Below the pieces are notes generated by a model that did not search any database, was not told the DNA's origin, and saw only the letters and a program-made list of their open reading frames with translations. A stretch of 64,000 nt of DNA from Pelosinus fermentans DSM 17108 (GTDB lineage Bacteria > Bacillota > Negativicutes > DSM-13327), in the NCBI RefSeq assembly GCF_000271485.2, contig NZ_AKVN02000001.1:2381501-2445500 (forward strand), read 5' to 3'. Below are positions 52,261-61,175 of the stretch, piece by piece (the stretch's first letter is position 1; each line of letters begins with the position of its first letter). Made by a program: the position numbers and the translations under genes.

Positions 52261-52773
52261 ATGAATGATAATATGATAGTTATTGGGAAAATTATTGCTC
52301 CTCAAGGAGTGCGTGGTGAAGTTCGTGTTATGCCGCTTACCGATTTTCCTGAGCGATTTCGTGAATTGAAAAGTGCAGAGCTTGATGATGGAACGAATTT
52401 ACCAATTGAAAGTGTCAGATATCACCAACAGTTTGTTTTATTGAAATTTCGTGATATGAATGATCGAAATGCAATAGAACATTTACGAGGAAAACTAATC
52501 CAAATAGAGCATAAGGATTTAGTTCCGTTACCTACGGGACATTATTATATCTTTGATATTGTTGGTTTAGAAGTGTTTACGGAAGAAAATGAATATCTGG
52601 GAAAAGTTACAGATGTTTTGGAAACAGGTAGTAATGATGTATACATTGTTGAGCAAAAAGATAAAAAGCCGTTACTAATTCCAGCACTAAAAACAGTTGT
52701 TTTAAAAATTGATATCCCAGATGGAAAAATGATTGTAAAATTACAGGAAGTATGGGAAAGCGATGCAGATTGA
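52261..52773 (+). CDS. rimM: Ribosome maturation factor RimM
   Basis: Binds S19 during 30S head maturation. The 170-residue protein has the N-terminal RimM barrel ([22 protein letters not shown]) and the C-terminal PRC barrel ([26 protein letters not shown]). No clear SD stands before ATG 52261, 5 bases from the ylqD stop; ATG 52273 is an alternative. It overlaps trmD by 11 bases. Confidence 0.95.
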   Translation: MNDNMIVIGKIIAPQGVRGEVRVMPLTDFPERFRELKSAELDDGTNLPIESVRYHQQFVLLKFRDMNDRNAIEHLRGKLIQIEHKDLVPLPTGHYYIFDIVGLEVFTEENEYLGKVTDVLETGSNDVYIVEQKDKKPLLIPALKTVVLKIDIPDGKMIVKLQEVWESDAD

Positions 52774-53509
52774 CATTGTTTCTTTATTTCCTGAAATGTT
52801 TACTGGTCCTTTGGGATATAGTATATTAAAACGAGCGCAAGAAGCTGATGTATTAAAGATTAATGTAACAAATCCTCGTGATTTTGCTTTTAATAAACAC
52901 AATATTGTTGATGACTATCCTTTCGGTGGAGGAGCGGGTATGGTAATGAAGCCAGATCCCATCTTTCGAGCCGTGGAGAATATCATTACCTCAACTAATA
53001 TCACCAATCGGCGAGTGATTCTAATGTGTCCAGGAGGCTATAGACTGGATCAAGAAAAAGTTAAAGAATTAGCTGGCTATGAGCAACTTATTTTATTATG
53101 CGGGCATTATGAGGGAATTGATGAGCGAGTACGCTTGCACTTAGTTGATGAAAGCATATCCATTGGTGATTACGTATTAACTGGTGGAGAATTGCCAGCG
53201 ATGGTAATTGTTGATTCAGTAGCTAGAATGTTACCAGGTGTGCTTGGATCTAGCAGCTCAGCTCTCCAAGATTCTTTTTATAATGGTTTGCTGGAATATC
53301 CCCAATATACTCGTCCACGGGATTTTGAAGGAATGGTAGCTCCTGAGGTATTATTATCAGGGGATCATGCAAAAATTAAGAGATGGCGTAATAAACAAGC
53401 GCTAAAAAATACTCTTGAACGTAGACCCGAGTTGTTGAAAAATAAAGAGTTAAGCCCAGATGATGCTAAATTATTAGCAGAAATCATAGCTGAGCAGACT
53501 GGAGACTAA
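52763..53509 (+). CDS. trmD: tRNA (guanine-N1-)-methyltransferase TrmD
   Basis: SPOUT methyltransferase making m1G37 in tRNAs, which prevents frameshifting. The 248-residue protein has [38 protein letters not shown] and [14 protein letters not shown], which form the knot and SAM site. It is coupled to rimM by an 11-base overlap. Confidence 0.97.
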   Translation: MQIDIVSLFPEMFTGPLGYSILKRAQEADVLKINVTNPRDFAFNKHNIVDDYPFGGGAGMVMKPDPIFRAVENIITSTNITNRRVILMCPGGYRLDQEKVKELAGYEQLILLCGHYEGIDERVRLHLVDESISIGDYVLTGGELPAMVIVDSVARMLPGVLGSSSSALQDSFYNGLLEYPQYTRPRDFEGMVAPEVLLSGDHAKIKRWRNKQALKNTLERRPELLKNKELSPDDAKLLAEIIAEQTGD

Positions 53510-53512
53510 TAT

Positions 53513-54088
53513 ATGGCTTTACCAATTTATCTCGGCTTGGTACACCATCCTATATACAATAAAAATAATGAAATTATTACTACGGCCATTACTAATTTTG
53601 ATATTCATGACATTGCTCGCACTTCACGAACCTATGATATAAAGAAATATTTTATTATCCATCCACATGAAAGCCAAACAATGTTAGCACGAGAGATTAT
53701 GGATTACTGGCAGCATGGTTATGGTGGCGAATATAATCCCGATCGTCGTGAAGCGTTTCGTGTTCTAGAAATTAAGACTGATATTCAAAGTGCTGTAGAA
53801 TACATTGCAGAGTCTGAAGGTGTAAAACCGTTTATTATTACTACTGATGCCCGTACATTTCCCAATACCATATCGTATAAGAAGATGCGGAAGCAGATTG
53901 AACTGGCAGACCGTCCTTATCTCATTTTATTTGGTACTGGCTGGGGGATTGAAAAGTCTGTAATGGAAAAGTTTGATTTTACATTAGAACCCATTTATGG
54001 TCCCGGTGATTATAATCACTTGCCAGTAAGAGCTGCAGTCGCGATTATTTTGGATCGATTATTAGGTGAGAAATGGTGGGAATCATAA
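53513..54088 (+). CDS. SPOUT-type RNA methyltransferase (SAM_MT/Methyltrn_RNA_4 family)
   Basis: A 191-residue protein (YLGLVHHPIYNKNNEI, TAITNFDIHDIARTSRTY, LILFGTGWGI, YNHLPVRAAVAIILDRLLG) of a conserved SPOUT-like family found next to trmD in Clostridia-type genomes; the knot residues near the C-terminus are recognisable. The target RNA is unknown. It starts 3 bases after trmD. Confidence 0.83.
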   Translation: MALPIYLGLVHHPIYNKNNEIITTAITNFDIHDIARTSRTYDIKKYFIIHPHESQTMLAREIMDYWQHGYGGEYNPDRREAFRVLEIKTDIQSAVEYIAESEGVKPFIITTDARTFPNTISYKKMRKQIELADRPYLILFGTGWGIEKSVMEKFDFTLEPIYGPGDYNHLPVRAAVAIILDRLLGEKWWES

Positions 54089-54113
54089 TATATACTATAA
54101 CCTTATAATCTGC

Positions 54114-54142
54114 TTGAGTTTATAGTATTGGTATGTTATAAT
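54114..54142 (+). promoter_or_regulatory. Promoter of rplS
   Basis: TTGAGT at 54114-54119, 17 bases, TATAAT at 54137-54142. It gives rplS a transcript separate from the trmD operon. Confidence 0.75.
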
Positions 54143-54148
54143 TTTTAA

Positions 54149-54218
54149 GGTGTGACGGACGGTCCTCTGCACAATGTAATAGTCGATTGGCATGAACGTC
54201 TAGGATAAGGAGGAAAAA
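54149..54218 (+). promoter_or_regulatory. Possible L19 leader RNA
   Basis: The roughly 70-base leader between the promoter and the rplS SD contains GTGACGGACGGTCCT and, further on, ACGTCTAGGATAAGG, whose GACG/CGTC and TCCT/AGGA segments can pair. Its position and size fit the autoregulatory L19 leader of Firmicutes, but I cannot confirm the family by eye. Confidence 0.35.
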
Positions 54219-54223
54219 TAGAT

Positions 54224-54565
54224 ATGAATATGATTCAAGCATTAGAACAAGAACAATTACGTCAGGATATTCCGGATTTTAAACCGGGAGATACTGTACG
54301 AGTCCACGTTAAGGTTGTTGAGGGTACCCGTGAACGTGTCCAATTGTTTGAAGGTGTTGTTATTGCCAGAAATAATGGTGGTATCCGGGAAACTTTCACC
54401 GTTAGACGTGTTTCTTATAACATCGGGGTAGAACGTACTTTCCCTGTACATTCTCCACGTTTGGAAAAAATTGAAGTAGTACGTAAAGGTATCGTACGCC
54501 GTGCAAAATTATACTATCTGCGTAAACTTAAAGGTAAAGCAGCTCGTATTAAAGAAAGACGGTAG
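54224..54565 (+). CDS. rplS: 50S ribosomal protein L19
   Basis: A 113-residue ribosomal protein at the 30S-50S interface: [50 protein letters not shown] and [32 protein letters not shown] precedes the ATG. It ends at a terminator at 54574. Confidence 0.98.
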   Translation: MNMIQALEQEQLRQDIPDFKPGDTVRVHVKVVEGTRERVQLFEGVVIARNNGGIRETFTVRRVSYNIGVERTFPVHSPRLEKIEVVRKGIVRRAKLYYLRKLKGKAARIKERR

Positions 54566-54573
54566 TTTTTATT

Positions 54574-54598
54574 TGGGACTGTTTTCAGTCCCTTTTCT
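54574..54598 (+). terminator. Terminator after rplS
   Basis: GGGACTG and CAGTCCC form a 7-bp stem with a TTTT loop, followed by TTTTCTT. Confidence 0.8.
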
Positions 54599-54621
54599 TC
54601 ATTTGCGAAGGAGGATTAATC

Positions 54622-55149
54622 ATGAGTAATACTAATTTAGGTGAAGAGGTAAAAGATTGGATAGTTTCGATACTTATTGCTGTCGTATTAGCGTTTTTTA
54701 TTCGCTATTTTATCGTTGAGCTCTATATGGTCGAAGGTCCTTCTATGCGCCCGACACTGGTAAATAGTGAGAGATTAGTAGTGAATAAATTCATTTATCG
54801 CTTTAAAGCACCTGAAAAAGGTGATGTATTAGTATTCCGCTATCCTAAAGACCCAAGTCGTGATTTTATTAAGAGAGTAATTGCGGTAGCTGGTGATACT
54901 ATTGAAATAAAAGAAGGCCGTGTATTTTTAAATGGTCAATTATTGAATGAAACTTATATTTTAGAAAAAACCCGTGGATCCTACCCTATGGCTACTGTGC
55001 CTGCAGGGCATGTCTTTGTTATGGGGGACAATCGTAACAATTCGGAGGATAGTCGTTTCCGTGATGTTGGTTTTGTGCCTCTGGAAATGATAAAAGGAAA
55101 AGCGGTTATGATATTTTGGCCGATTGATCAATTAAAAACTCTCCCATAG
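54622..55149 (+). CDS. lepB: Signal peptidase I
   Basis: Membrane serine protease that removes signal peptides from secreted proteins. The 175-residue protein has one N-terminal transmembrane helix (about 12-32), the nucleophile Ser in VEGPSMRPTL, the general-base Lys in DFIKRVIAVAGD and the GDNRNNSEDSR box. It is the short Gram-positive type. CGAAGGAGGATTAATC precedes the ATG. The order rplS-lepB-rbgA is common in Firmicutes. Confidence 0.96.
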   Translation: MSNTNLGEEVKDWIVSILIAVVLAFFIRYFIVELYMVEGPSMRPTLVNSERLVVNKFIYRFKAPEKGDVLVFRYPKDPSRDFIKRVIAVAGDTIEIKEGRVFLNGQLLNETYILEKTRGSYPMATVPAGHVFVMGDNRNNSEDSRFRDVGFVPLEMIKGKAVMIFWPIDQLKTLP

Positions 55150-55207
55150 CTGCATAATGGTTTTACACAAGTGAAGAAGAAAAATAGCGTTATAGAGAGT
55201 GATAATA

Positions 55208-56068
55208 ATGGATAATTTGAATATTAATTGGTTCCCTGGTCATATGACAAAAGCCCTGCGTATGATTCAGGCAAATCTAAAATTAGTTGACGTAGTCATT
55301 GAATTATTAGATGCTCGTATTCCCGTAAGTAGTGCAAATCCGGTAATTCATCAAATTTTAGAAGGCAAACCAAGAGTGGTAGCCTTAAATAAGATCGATT
55401 TGGCGGAACCGGAATGGACTAAACAATGGGTAGATACTTTTCATGCACAAGGCCTGCAAGTGGTCACTATAGATTCTATGACCGGAAGAGGTACTAAAGC
55501 ATTAGTTAGCCAAGTGGAACAATTAGGCAGTGCAAAAGCAGCCAAATTAGTAGCAAAAGGTGTTAATCCACGAGCAGTTCGAGCGATGATTCTAGGTATT
55601 CCTAATGTAGGTAAATCTTCGTTGATTAATCGTTTATTGGGTACAAAAGCAGTACGTACTGCTGATAAACCAGGCGTTACTCGAGGTAAACAATGGATTA
55701 CTATCGGAAAAAATCTGGAGCTTTTAGACACACCGGGTGTTTTATGGCCCAAATTTGAGGACCCTGAAGTCGGATTTAAACTAGCAATGACAGGTGCTAT
55801 CAATGATGATATCTATGATGTCGAAACAGCCATGTCAAAGCTGTTACTATTTTTACGTGAGAATTATAGTGATCGTTTAATTGAAAGATATAATTTATCT
55901 TCTCCATTACCTGAAGACTCCACGGAGTTATTAGGCCTAATCGGAGCGCGTCGTGGTTGTCTACGCAGTGGCGGTTTAATTGATTATGAAAAAGCAAGAC
56001 GTATTATTCTCAATGAATTTCGTGGCAGCAAGTTAGGTAATTTCACCTTGGATCGTCCCAAGCAGTGA
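55208..56068 (+). CDS. rbgA: Ribosome biogenesis GTPase RbgA (YlqF)
   Basis: Circularly permuted GTPase needed for late 50S assembly. The 286-residue protein has NWFPGHMTKA at the N-terminus, G4 LNKID, then G1 IPNVGKSSLINRL and G3 DTPGVLWPK, and a C-terminal helical domain. ATG 55208 follows AGAGAGTGATAAT. It ends at a 17-bp terminator; rnhB, the usual next gene, is not present here. Confidence 0.95.
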   Translation: MDNLNINWFPGHMTKALRMIQANLKLVDVVIELLDARIPVSSANPVIHQILEGKPRVVALNKIDLAEPEWTKQWVDTFHAQGLQVVTIDSMTGRGTKALVSQVEQLGSAKAAKLVAKGVNPRAVRAMILGIPNVGKSSLINRLLGTKAVRTADKPGVTRGKQWITIGKNLELLDTPGVLWPKFEDPEVGFKLAMTGAINDDIYDVETAMSKLLLFLRENYSDRLIERYNLSSPLPEDSTELLGLIGARRGCLRSGGLIDYEKARRIILNEFRGSKLGNFTLDRPKQ

Positions 56069-56077
56069 AAAGAATAT

Positions 56078-56126
56078 AAGGAAGAGACTATCTCAAAATT
56101 ATCGAGATAGTCTCTTCCTTATATAA
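56078..56126. terminator. Strong terminator after rbgA
   Basis: AAGGAAGAGACTATCTC and GAGATAGTCTCTTCCTT form a perfect 17-bp stem with a 9-base loop. It marks the end of the conserved block; a second hairpin (ATACAAGAT...ATCTTGTAT) follows at about 56125-56165. Confidence 0.85.
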
Positions 56127-56220
56127 TACAAGATATGATTTCTTAGGAACCCACATCTTGTATTGTATAAAGAATTTCCAGTTCAAGAATTGCTCAAAAA
56201 GTAGGCAGTGCAGTTGAGAA

Positions 56221-56478
56221 TTAAAAGATCATTTTATAGACGGCCCAATTTTTTTTATTCATATAAGAAAAAACTACATTTTGGATCAAATTTTCATCAA
56301 CTTTTTGTTTGAATAATTTTCCAAGTTTCAATCGTGAAGAATTAGGTACTTCAAACCATTCCTCTTCTGAAAAGAGATCAGGTAGTGAAAATTCAGAAGT
56401 ATCTTCATTGCTACGCCTTTGTCGCATTTCCGATAGGATTTTGATATATAAAATATGTTCATCTTCTTGGAGAGTCAT
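56221..56478 (-). CDS. Small DUF1413-like protein
   Basis: An 85-residue soluble protein. FSLPDLFSEEEWFEVPNSSR followed by LGKLFKQKV fits the DUF1413 pattern (Leu-Phe-x-x-x-x-Trp, Arg-Leu-x-x-Gly-x-x-Phe), a small domain of unknown function common near mobile or regulatory genes. AAGGATGATATTCTT precedes the ATG at 56478; the ATG at 56490 lies within that SD. Nothing nearby hints at its role. Confidence 0.6.
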   Translation of the reverse strand: MTLQEDEHILYIKILSEMRQRRSNEDTSEFSLPDLFSEEEWFEVPNSSRLKLGKLFKQKVDENLIQNVVFSYMNKKNWAVYKMIF

Positions 56479-56810
56479 TAAGAATATCATCCTTTCATTA
56501 CTGTATATTCTATTTTAATTCTTTACCATATAGCAATAATCCTTTGTTTACATAAGAAAATATTAAAACAATAGTATTGTAGCTTGATAAAAGTGCCTAT
56601 TATCGTAACTATTTGTGAAAGGTACGGAAAGTATAAGAGATTTAATGTTCAGCATTGGCAGAATGTCAGAAACATGGTAGGTATACTTTTGTCGTAACAA
56701 TATAATAGTGGAAGAATATTGAGCTGCTTAAAAGTAAGTGATTTATTACGTTGCAGGAATTTAGGCTCCCTTGACGAACTATGTATTAAAATGGCAAAGG
56801 AGGGATATAT
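56479..56810. other. Intergenic region without recognisable gene
   Basis: A/T-rich spacer between two divergent small genes. Candidate -10 boxes occur (TATAAT at about 56701), but none has a matching -35 at the right distance. No stable hairpin or repeat is evident. Confidence 0.4.
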
Positions 56811-57254
56811 GTGCATGTTAATAACCAAATAATTGATATCAACTCAGAAGAACATTTCTTTGCAATCATTAAAAACAGCTTTATAAAATATAAAAATGAA
56901 AAAAACAAAAGTGTCGAACTATTACTATTTATTATTATGGGGTTAAATCATTTAAATGAATGGATAACACCAGGCTATGCTCCCTTTACAAAGAGTGGAA
57001 ATATAAACGTCCCTAAAACGAAGTATGAGCAATTCTCAAATGATGTCTATCTTACAAATGAACATAGAATAATAAGAGAAATATGCAGTAAATCAAAGCA
57101 AATGGAGCCTAGCCTTAATACATCAACCAGTCATACAATGTCATTTGATGATGTAGATAACGGACCAGTTACTTGTTATACGGTAGATGGGATGGATATT
57201 GAAGAAATTATAGAAAAGTTAATCTTGTTTTATCAAACAAGATGGTTTAATTAA
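56811..57254 (+). CDS. Hypothetical protein
   Basis: A 147-residue protein that I do not recognise. It starts with GTG at 56811 behind an excellent AAGGAGGG. It has no signal peptide; a moderately hydrophobic stretch (VELLLFIIMGLNHLNEWITPG, about 38-58) lies in the first third, and the C-terminal part (MDIEEIIEKLILFYQTRWF) looks helical. Base composition is A/T-richer than the housekeeping genes to the left. It could be a remnant of a mobile element or an orphan gene. Confidence 0.6.
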   Translation: MHVNNQIIDINSEEHFFAIIKNSFIKYKNEKNKSVELLLFIIMGLNHLNEWITPGYAPFTKSGNINVPKTKYEQFSNDVYLTNEHRIIREICSKSKQMEPSLNTSTSHTMSFDDVDNGPVTCYTVDGMDIEEIIEKLILFYQTRWFN

Positions 57255-57362
57255 TTACTGGCTATATGCTAAGCGATAATATTCAATGGGAAAGTGCCGT
57301 CTAATAGGGTCTCACTTATAGAGTGAGTGCTACTAAAGGAAAATATCTTATTTCATTCATAG

Positions 57363-57390
57363 ATACGTCCTACGGGGCGTTTTTCTTATG
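57363..57390 (+). terminator. Hairpin with T-run between small orphan genes
   Basis: ACGTCC and GGGCGT pair around TACG, followed by TTTTTCTT; an overlapping hairpin (GCGTTTTTCTTAT facing ATAAGAAGAAAAACGC) can serve the minus-strand gene that ends at 57428. Confidence 0.5.
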
Positions 57391-57427
57391 TTCAATAAGA
57401 AGAAAAACGCTGCTGCTAAGCACCCTT

Positions 57428-57676
57428 TCACGAATTTCTGCTAATTATTTTCCGTATTACTTCCGTTACCCGCATATAATCATCATTTCCAACGGGATAG
57501 GATGGAGGTCTACGATCAGCTATTTTCCCATCATAAACCATCTGGACTTTTACTACTCTATGATTTTCTCCACCCCAAGTTTCAAGTCCTACTGAAACTC
57601 GATATTGAGTATTAGGAGGATGGGGTGAACTTGCTGGTACCATAGCCGCTGCTTCGGGGTAATATACTTTTGCCAT
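57428..57676 (-). CDS. Hypothetical protein
   Basis: An 82-residue protein from MAKVYYPEAAAMVPASS; it has a proline-rich segment (PASSPHPPNTQ), a middle VSVGLETWGGENHRVVKVQM and a basic C-terminus. I do not recognise a family. The frame extends upstream to an ATG at 57751 (107 residues), but the extension is basic and has no clear SD; GAGTGTGAGC lies before 57676. Context is orphan. Confidence 0.5.
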   Translation of the reverse strand: MAKVYYPEAAAMVPASSPHPPNTQYRVSVGLETWGGENHRVVKVQMVYDGKIADRRPPSYPVGNDDYMRVTEVIRKIISRNS

Positions 57677-57751
57677 ATGCTCACACTCATTTCTAAATTT
57701 AAAATACCTTTGGATTACCTTTAGTATACCTTTAGAAACTGTATTTTTCAA

Positions 57752-58159
57752 GCTAAAAAATACAGTTGAGTAAGTGCTAGACGTTTTGTAAACGTATAGC
57801 TTCTAATTGATTATCGTTTAGTACTAATTGTACATATTCCCAAACATCTTAAATGACAATAATATAATTGGATTTACTTAAAGTATGAGCATTGTTTTAC
57901 ATTTCAGGAAAATTGTAAAACTTTAGTAGGAATTAGCGACCTAGAAAGAGAATTAACTGTAATTAATAACTATATTTTTATCCTGTTAGATGCTGGATAT
58001 GCCAACTTAGTCGTTTCAGAGAATGTTTAACCTATTCAAACTGTTATGACCATACCTTTTGGCGCATGGCAGTACGTACATAAAGAGGTTATAGGACCGT
58101 TTCTTTCATAATATAGCATAGTTGCTTTCCAAATATAAAAAAATAGGAGTGTGTTAATT
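57752..58159. other. Gene-free stretch with a possible gene remnant
   Basis: About 400 bases. A start-less reading frame from 57863 to 58030 encodes a plausible helical fragment (SDLERELTVINNYIFILLDA near its end) but has no ATG, GTG or TTG, so it may be a decayed gene. AGGAGTGTG at 58144 is the RBS of the dehydrogenase that follows. Confidence 0.35.
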
Positions 58160-59338
58160 ATGAAAAATTTCGAATATTATGCCCCTACTAAAGTGATTTT
58201 TGGTAAGGATGCACAAATGCAGACGGGAAGCCTTATTCAAGCCCTGAATTGTAAAAAAGTGTTGGTTCACTTTGGAGGCGGCAGTGCTAAAAAATCTGGT
58301 TTACTGGATAACGTTTTTGCTTCCCTCACAGCAGCAGGGATTGATTATGTAACTTTGGGTGGAGTTGTACCCAATCCCAGGCTTTCTAAAGTGTACGAAG
58401 GCATTGAACTGTGCAAAAAAGAGAAGGTTGACTTTATTTTAGCTGTGGGCGGTGGCAGCGTTATTGATTCAGCCAAAGCCATCGGTTACGGCATAACAAA
58501 TGACTGTGACGTGTGGGATTTATATGATGGCAAGGCACAGGCGACTGGCTGCCTGCCAATCGGCGTCATTTTGACTATTTCGGCTGCAGGTAGTGAAATG
58601 AGCAATTCCTCTGTAATAACCAAGGAAGAAGGGGGGCTAAAAAGAGGCTGTAATACTGACTATGCACGATGTAAATTTGCTATTATGAATCCGGAGTTAA
58701 CCTATACGTTACCTCAGTATCAGACGGAAAGTGGTTGTACCGATATCTTGATGCATACCATGGAGCGTTACTTCACTATGGAAAGAAGTATGGAAGTAAC
58801 AGATAGTATCAGCGAAGGCTTAATGAGGACCGTGATACGAAATGCAAAGATACTAATGAAGGAACCCCAAAATTATGATGCACGAGCAGAAATCATGTGG
58901 GCTGGAAGTCTTTCTCATAACGGTTTGACAGGGTGCGGTTCTGTTGGTGACTGGGCGTGTCATCAATTAGAGCATGAGTTAGGCGGCATGTTTGATGTAG
59001 CGCATGGCGCAGGCCTGTCAGCAGTGTGGGGAAGTTGGGCGCGTTATGTATACAAGACAAATGCAATGCGTTTTGCACAGTTTGCGGTGAATGTACTAGG
59101 CATGCTCAATGATTTCAGTAATCCCGAAAAGACCGCTTTAGAAGGTATCAATGCTATGGAGGATTTTTATCGATTTATCGGTATGCCTACCTCTATCCGG
59201 GAAATGGGTGTTGAGCTAACAGACGAGCAGATTCATGAATTGGCTTATAAGTGCAGCTTTAAAAATACCAGAACCATCGGCAATTTCCAGATTCTCAATA
59301 TGGAGGATATCGGCAAAATTTATTCCATGGCTCGATAA
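58160..59338 (+). CDS. Iron-containing alcohol dehydrogenase (BdhA/YugJ-like)
   Basis: A 392-residue group III NAD(P)H-dependent dehydrogenase, probably reducing aldehydes such as butanal. It has FEYYAPTKVIFGKD, the dinucleotide loop AVGGGSVIDSAKAIGYG and the metal ligands in ESGCTDILMHTMERY, CHQLEHELGG and DVAHGAGLSAVWGSW. AGGAG lies 11 bases before ATG 58160; GTG 58151 is too close to it. It is monocistronic, ended by the hairpin at 59354. Exact substrate not deducible. Confidence 0.92.
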   Translation: MKNFEYYAPTKVIFGKDAQMQTGSLIQALNCKKVLVHFGGGSAKKSGLLDNVFASLTAAGIDYVTLGGVVPNPRLSKVYEGIELCKKEKVDFILAVGGGSVIDSAKAIGYGITNDCDVWDLYDGKAQATGCLPIGVILTISAAGSEMSNSSVITKEEGGLKRGCNTDYARCKFAIMNPELTYTLPQYQTESGCTDILMHTMERYFTMERSMEVTDSISEGLMRTVIRNAKILMKEPQNYDARAEIMWAGSLSHNGLTGCGSVGDWACHQLEHELGGMFDVAHGAGLSAVWGSWARYVYKTNAMRFAQFAVNVLGMLNDFSNPEKTALEGINAMEDFYRFIGMPTSIREMGVELTDEQIHELAYKCSFKNTRTIGNFQILNMEDIGKIYSMAR

Positions 59339-59353
59339 ATTACAAACAAAAAT

Positions 59354-59392
59354 GAGCAGAAGGCTAATCAATGAATGATTAGCCTTCTGCTC
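59354..59392. terminator. Hairpin between convergent adh and ykvI-like genes
   Basis: GAGCAGAAGGCTAATCA and TGATTAGCCTTCTGCTC form a perfect 17-bp stem with a 5-base loop. No T-run follows, but stem strength and position suggest termination. Confidence 0.7.
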
Positions 59393-59525
59393 TGGCATGC
59401 CTGGTTGGGTAATTAAACAGTACAAGTTTCGTAGTAGTACGAGAATCGATAGTATGCTCCGTCTGGTCTGTAATACCCAGTTTCAGGACAGTCGCTTTTG
59501 CGGTTACATGGGATGAACGCTTATT

Positions 59526-60677
59526 TTAAACTGCTCTATCCAGCTTCTGTTCTATTCGCAACTTAGCATTTCTTTTTATTTTTATAGTGCCGACAATAAT
59601 CTCGGGAAGTAAGACAAAGAATAGGCCGATATAACCAACAGAACCATATCCTTTGACAACGATATTCGTTAAACCAAATACAGAGATACCTGTGCATAGA
59701 GCAATGGTAACAAGAGAAATGAAAATCCTACGAGTGCTCAAGCTTTTAAAAATATTTCTTTTAATCAATACAGGCTCAAAACGAGCAACTGTAGAAAATA
59801 TCAAAGATATTGCGGTACCTAACAATGCCACAAACAAAATGACACTGTATAAGATTTTTAGCCAAGGCAAATCAAGTTTTGTAGTCACAAAATATACCGG
59901 CAGAGTCTGGTTGAGAACTTCTGGGGAGAAACCTAATAGCATGATACAAATAATTGCCAGAAAAGCGCCATTTAAAAGGGTGCCAAATAGCATAAATCTA
60001 TTGCAGTCTTTAGTAGTTTTAATATTATGAGAGACAGAGATTATAGGCAGTACTGTAAAGGCTTGAAAGCCAATATAGATTAGCATATACCAAACTGCGT
60101 CCCCAAAACTAGTGCCAAATGTTTCATGATTAGCCAAAACGTGTTGGAAATTAAATGCCCCCATTTGAATACCTAATACGCAGAGAATAAGAAGGGTAAC
60201 GATTATGAAATAAGTCTTGAGATTTAAGACTTTCACAATTAGTTCGCTACCAAATATAGTTAGTAACAGTAAAATAGTTCCTACAGTTACTATGCCTACT
60301 CCATAAGGAATTGCCAAGGAACTCATTAATAGGGCACCTGAACCTGCAATTGAAGTACTTACGCCACAAATAATCAACATGATAAATCCCAACTCAAAGA
60401 CGATAGAAAAATATTTTTCATAAGGATGAAAAAGGGCATCACAGAAGCTTTTATAATCATAAGTCTTATAGTCTTTAGCTAAGACAAGTGCATTCCGATG
60501 ACCCCAGCCTAAAAGCAGCATGGCAATTAATGGGAGAAAAACTGAGTACCAACCATATTTTACAAAATAGTTAACTTCTTGGTTGCCGGTGGCAAAGCCT
60601 CCACCGCTATGCGTTGCAAACCACACGGCTGCCATCGCAAATGATGTTCCAATTGAACTGGATTTCTGATTTTCCAT
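59526..60677 (-). CDS. YkvI-family membrane transporter, T-box controlled
   Basis: A 383-residue protein with about ten transmembrane helices, related to YkvI (COG3949) of the APC-like transporter superfamily: SFAMAAVWFATHSGGGFATG at the N-terminus resembles the first broken helix of sodium-coupled amino acid carriers. Its mRNA leader is a T-box whose specifier appears to be ATT (Ile), so isoleucine or branched-chain amino acid transport is a reasonable inference. GGAAGGAACAATAATT precedes the ATG. Direction of transport is unknown. Confidence 0.85.
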   Translation of the reverse strand: MENQKSSSIGTSFAMAAVWFATHSGGGFATGNQEVNYFVKYGWYSVFLPLIAMLLLGWGHRNALVLAKDYKTYDYKSFCDALFHPYEKYFSIVFELGFIMLIICGVSTSIAGSGALLMSSLAIPYGVGIVTVGTILLLLTIFGSELIVKVLNLKTYFIIVTLLILCVLGIQMGAFNFQHVLANHETFGTSFGDAVWYMLIYIGFQAFTVLPIISVSHNIKTTKDCNRFMLFGTLLNGAFLAIICIMLLGFSPEVLNQTLPVYFVTTKLDLPWLKILYSVILFVALLGTAISLIFSTVARFEPVLIKRNIFKSLSTRRIFISLVTIALCTGISVFGLTNIVVKGYGSVGYIGLFFVLLPEIIVGTIKIKRNAKLRIEQKLDRAV

Positions 60678-60781
60678 AATTATTGTTCCTTCCTTTATTA
60701 TTTTCAGTACTTAAGATTTCATGCCAGAGATAAGCCTAGGATTTATCAAGTGGTACTAATCAAAGAATTTTAGGACACAGA

Positions 60782-61090
60782 AAAGCCCCTATTGACATAC
60801 ACGTCAATAGGGGCGACAATATCGCGGTACCACCCTACATTAGGCTCATAATTCAGCCAAATTAAGTACAACGGCTGATATCCTATAACGCGGATGCACG
60901 CTTTTACCTAAATAAGTTCAATTCTTACATTCAGCAAAAGAATTCATGGGTGAGTTTCGCAATAAATATCTGTACCGGTTTTCACCAGCCACCGGATCTC
61001 TGAAACAGAATACGAATTGCTTTTTCCCAATCATTATTTTTATCAATTTAAATTTTAGTAAGCATTACACGCCTGCAGGACGAAGTGATT
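60782..61090 (-). promoter_or_regulatory. T-box riboswitch (probable Ile specifier)
   Basis: On the minus strand the hallmark AGGGTGGTACCGCG occurs at 60838-60824. It is followed by a 13-14-bp terminator stem, GCCCCTATTGACG facing GTCAATAGGGGC (60815-60786), and a T-run. Stem I lies upstream with AGAGATCCGGTGGCTGGTG and the specifier region TATTTATTGCGAAAC; ATT at 60963-60961 sits where the codon is expected before GCGAA. The variable T-box base is T, which pairs with discriminator A, as in tRNA-Ile. Uncharged tRNA would antiterminate the YkvI-family gene. Confidence 0.9.
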
Positions 61091-61093
61091 ATT

Positions 61094-61123
61094 ATAATAT
61101 TACACTTATTGCCCTTTTGTCAA
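61094..61123 (-). promoter_or_regulatory. Promoter of the T-box transcript
   Basis: On the minus strand TTGACA (61123-61118), 18 bases, TATTAT (61099-61094), directly upstream of T-box stem I. Confidence 0.65.
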
Positions 61124-61175
61124 TGTAATAATAAAGATTTGTAACTTTTAATTAGTGGTTTTAATATACTACATT

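Noticed and set aside
56125-56165. Second hairpin behind rbgA (ATACAAGAT facing ATCTTGTAT)
   Set aside because: No T-run and a long loop; it adds nothing beyond the strong terminator just before it.
57863-58030. Start-less open frame with protein-like composition
   Set aside because: No ATG, GTG or TTG and no SD; perhaps a decayed gene, but I cannot identify it, so it is noted only in the gap description.
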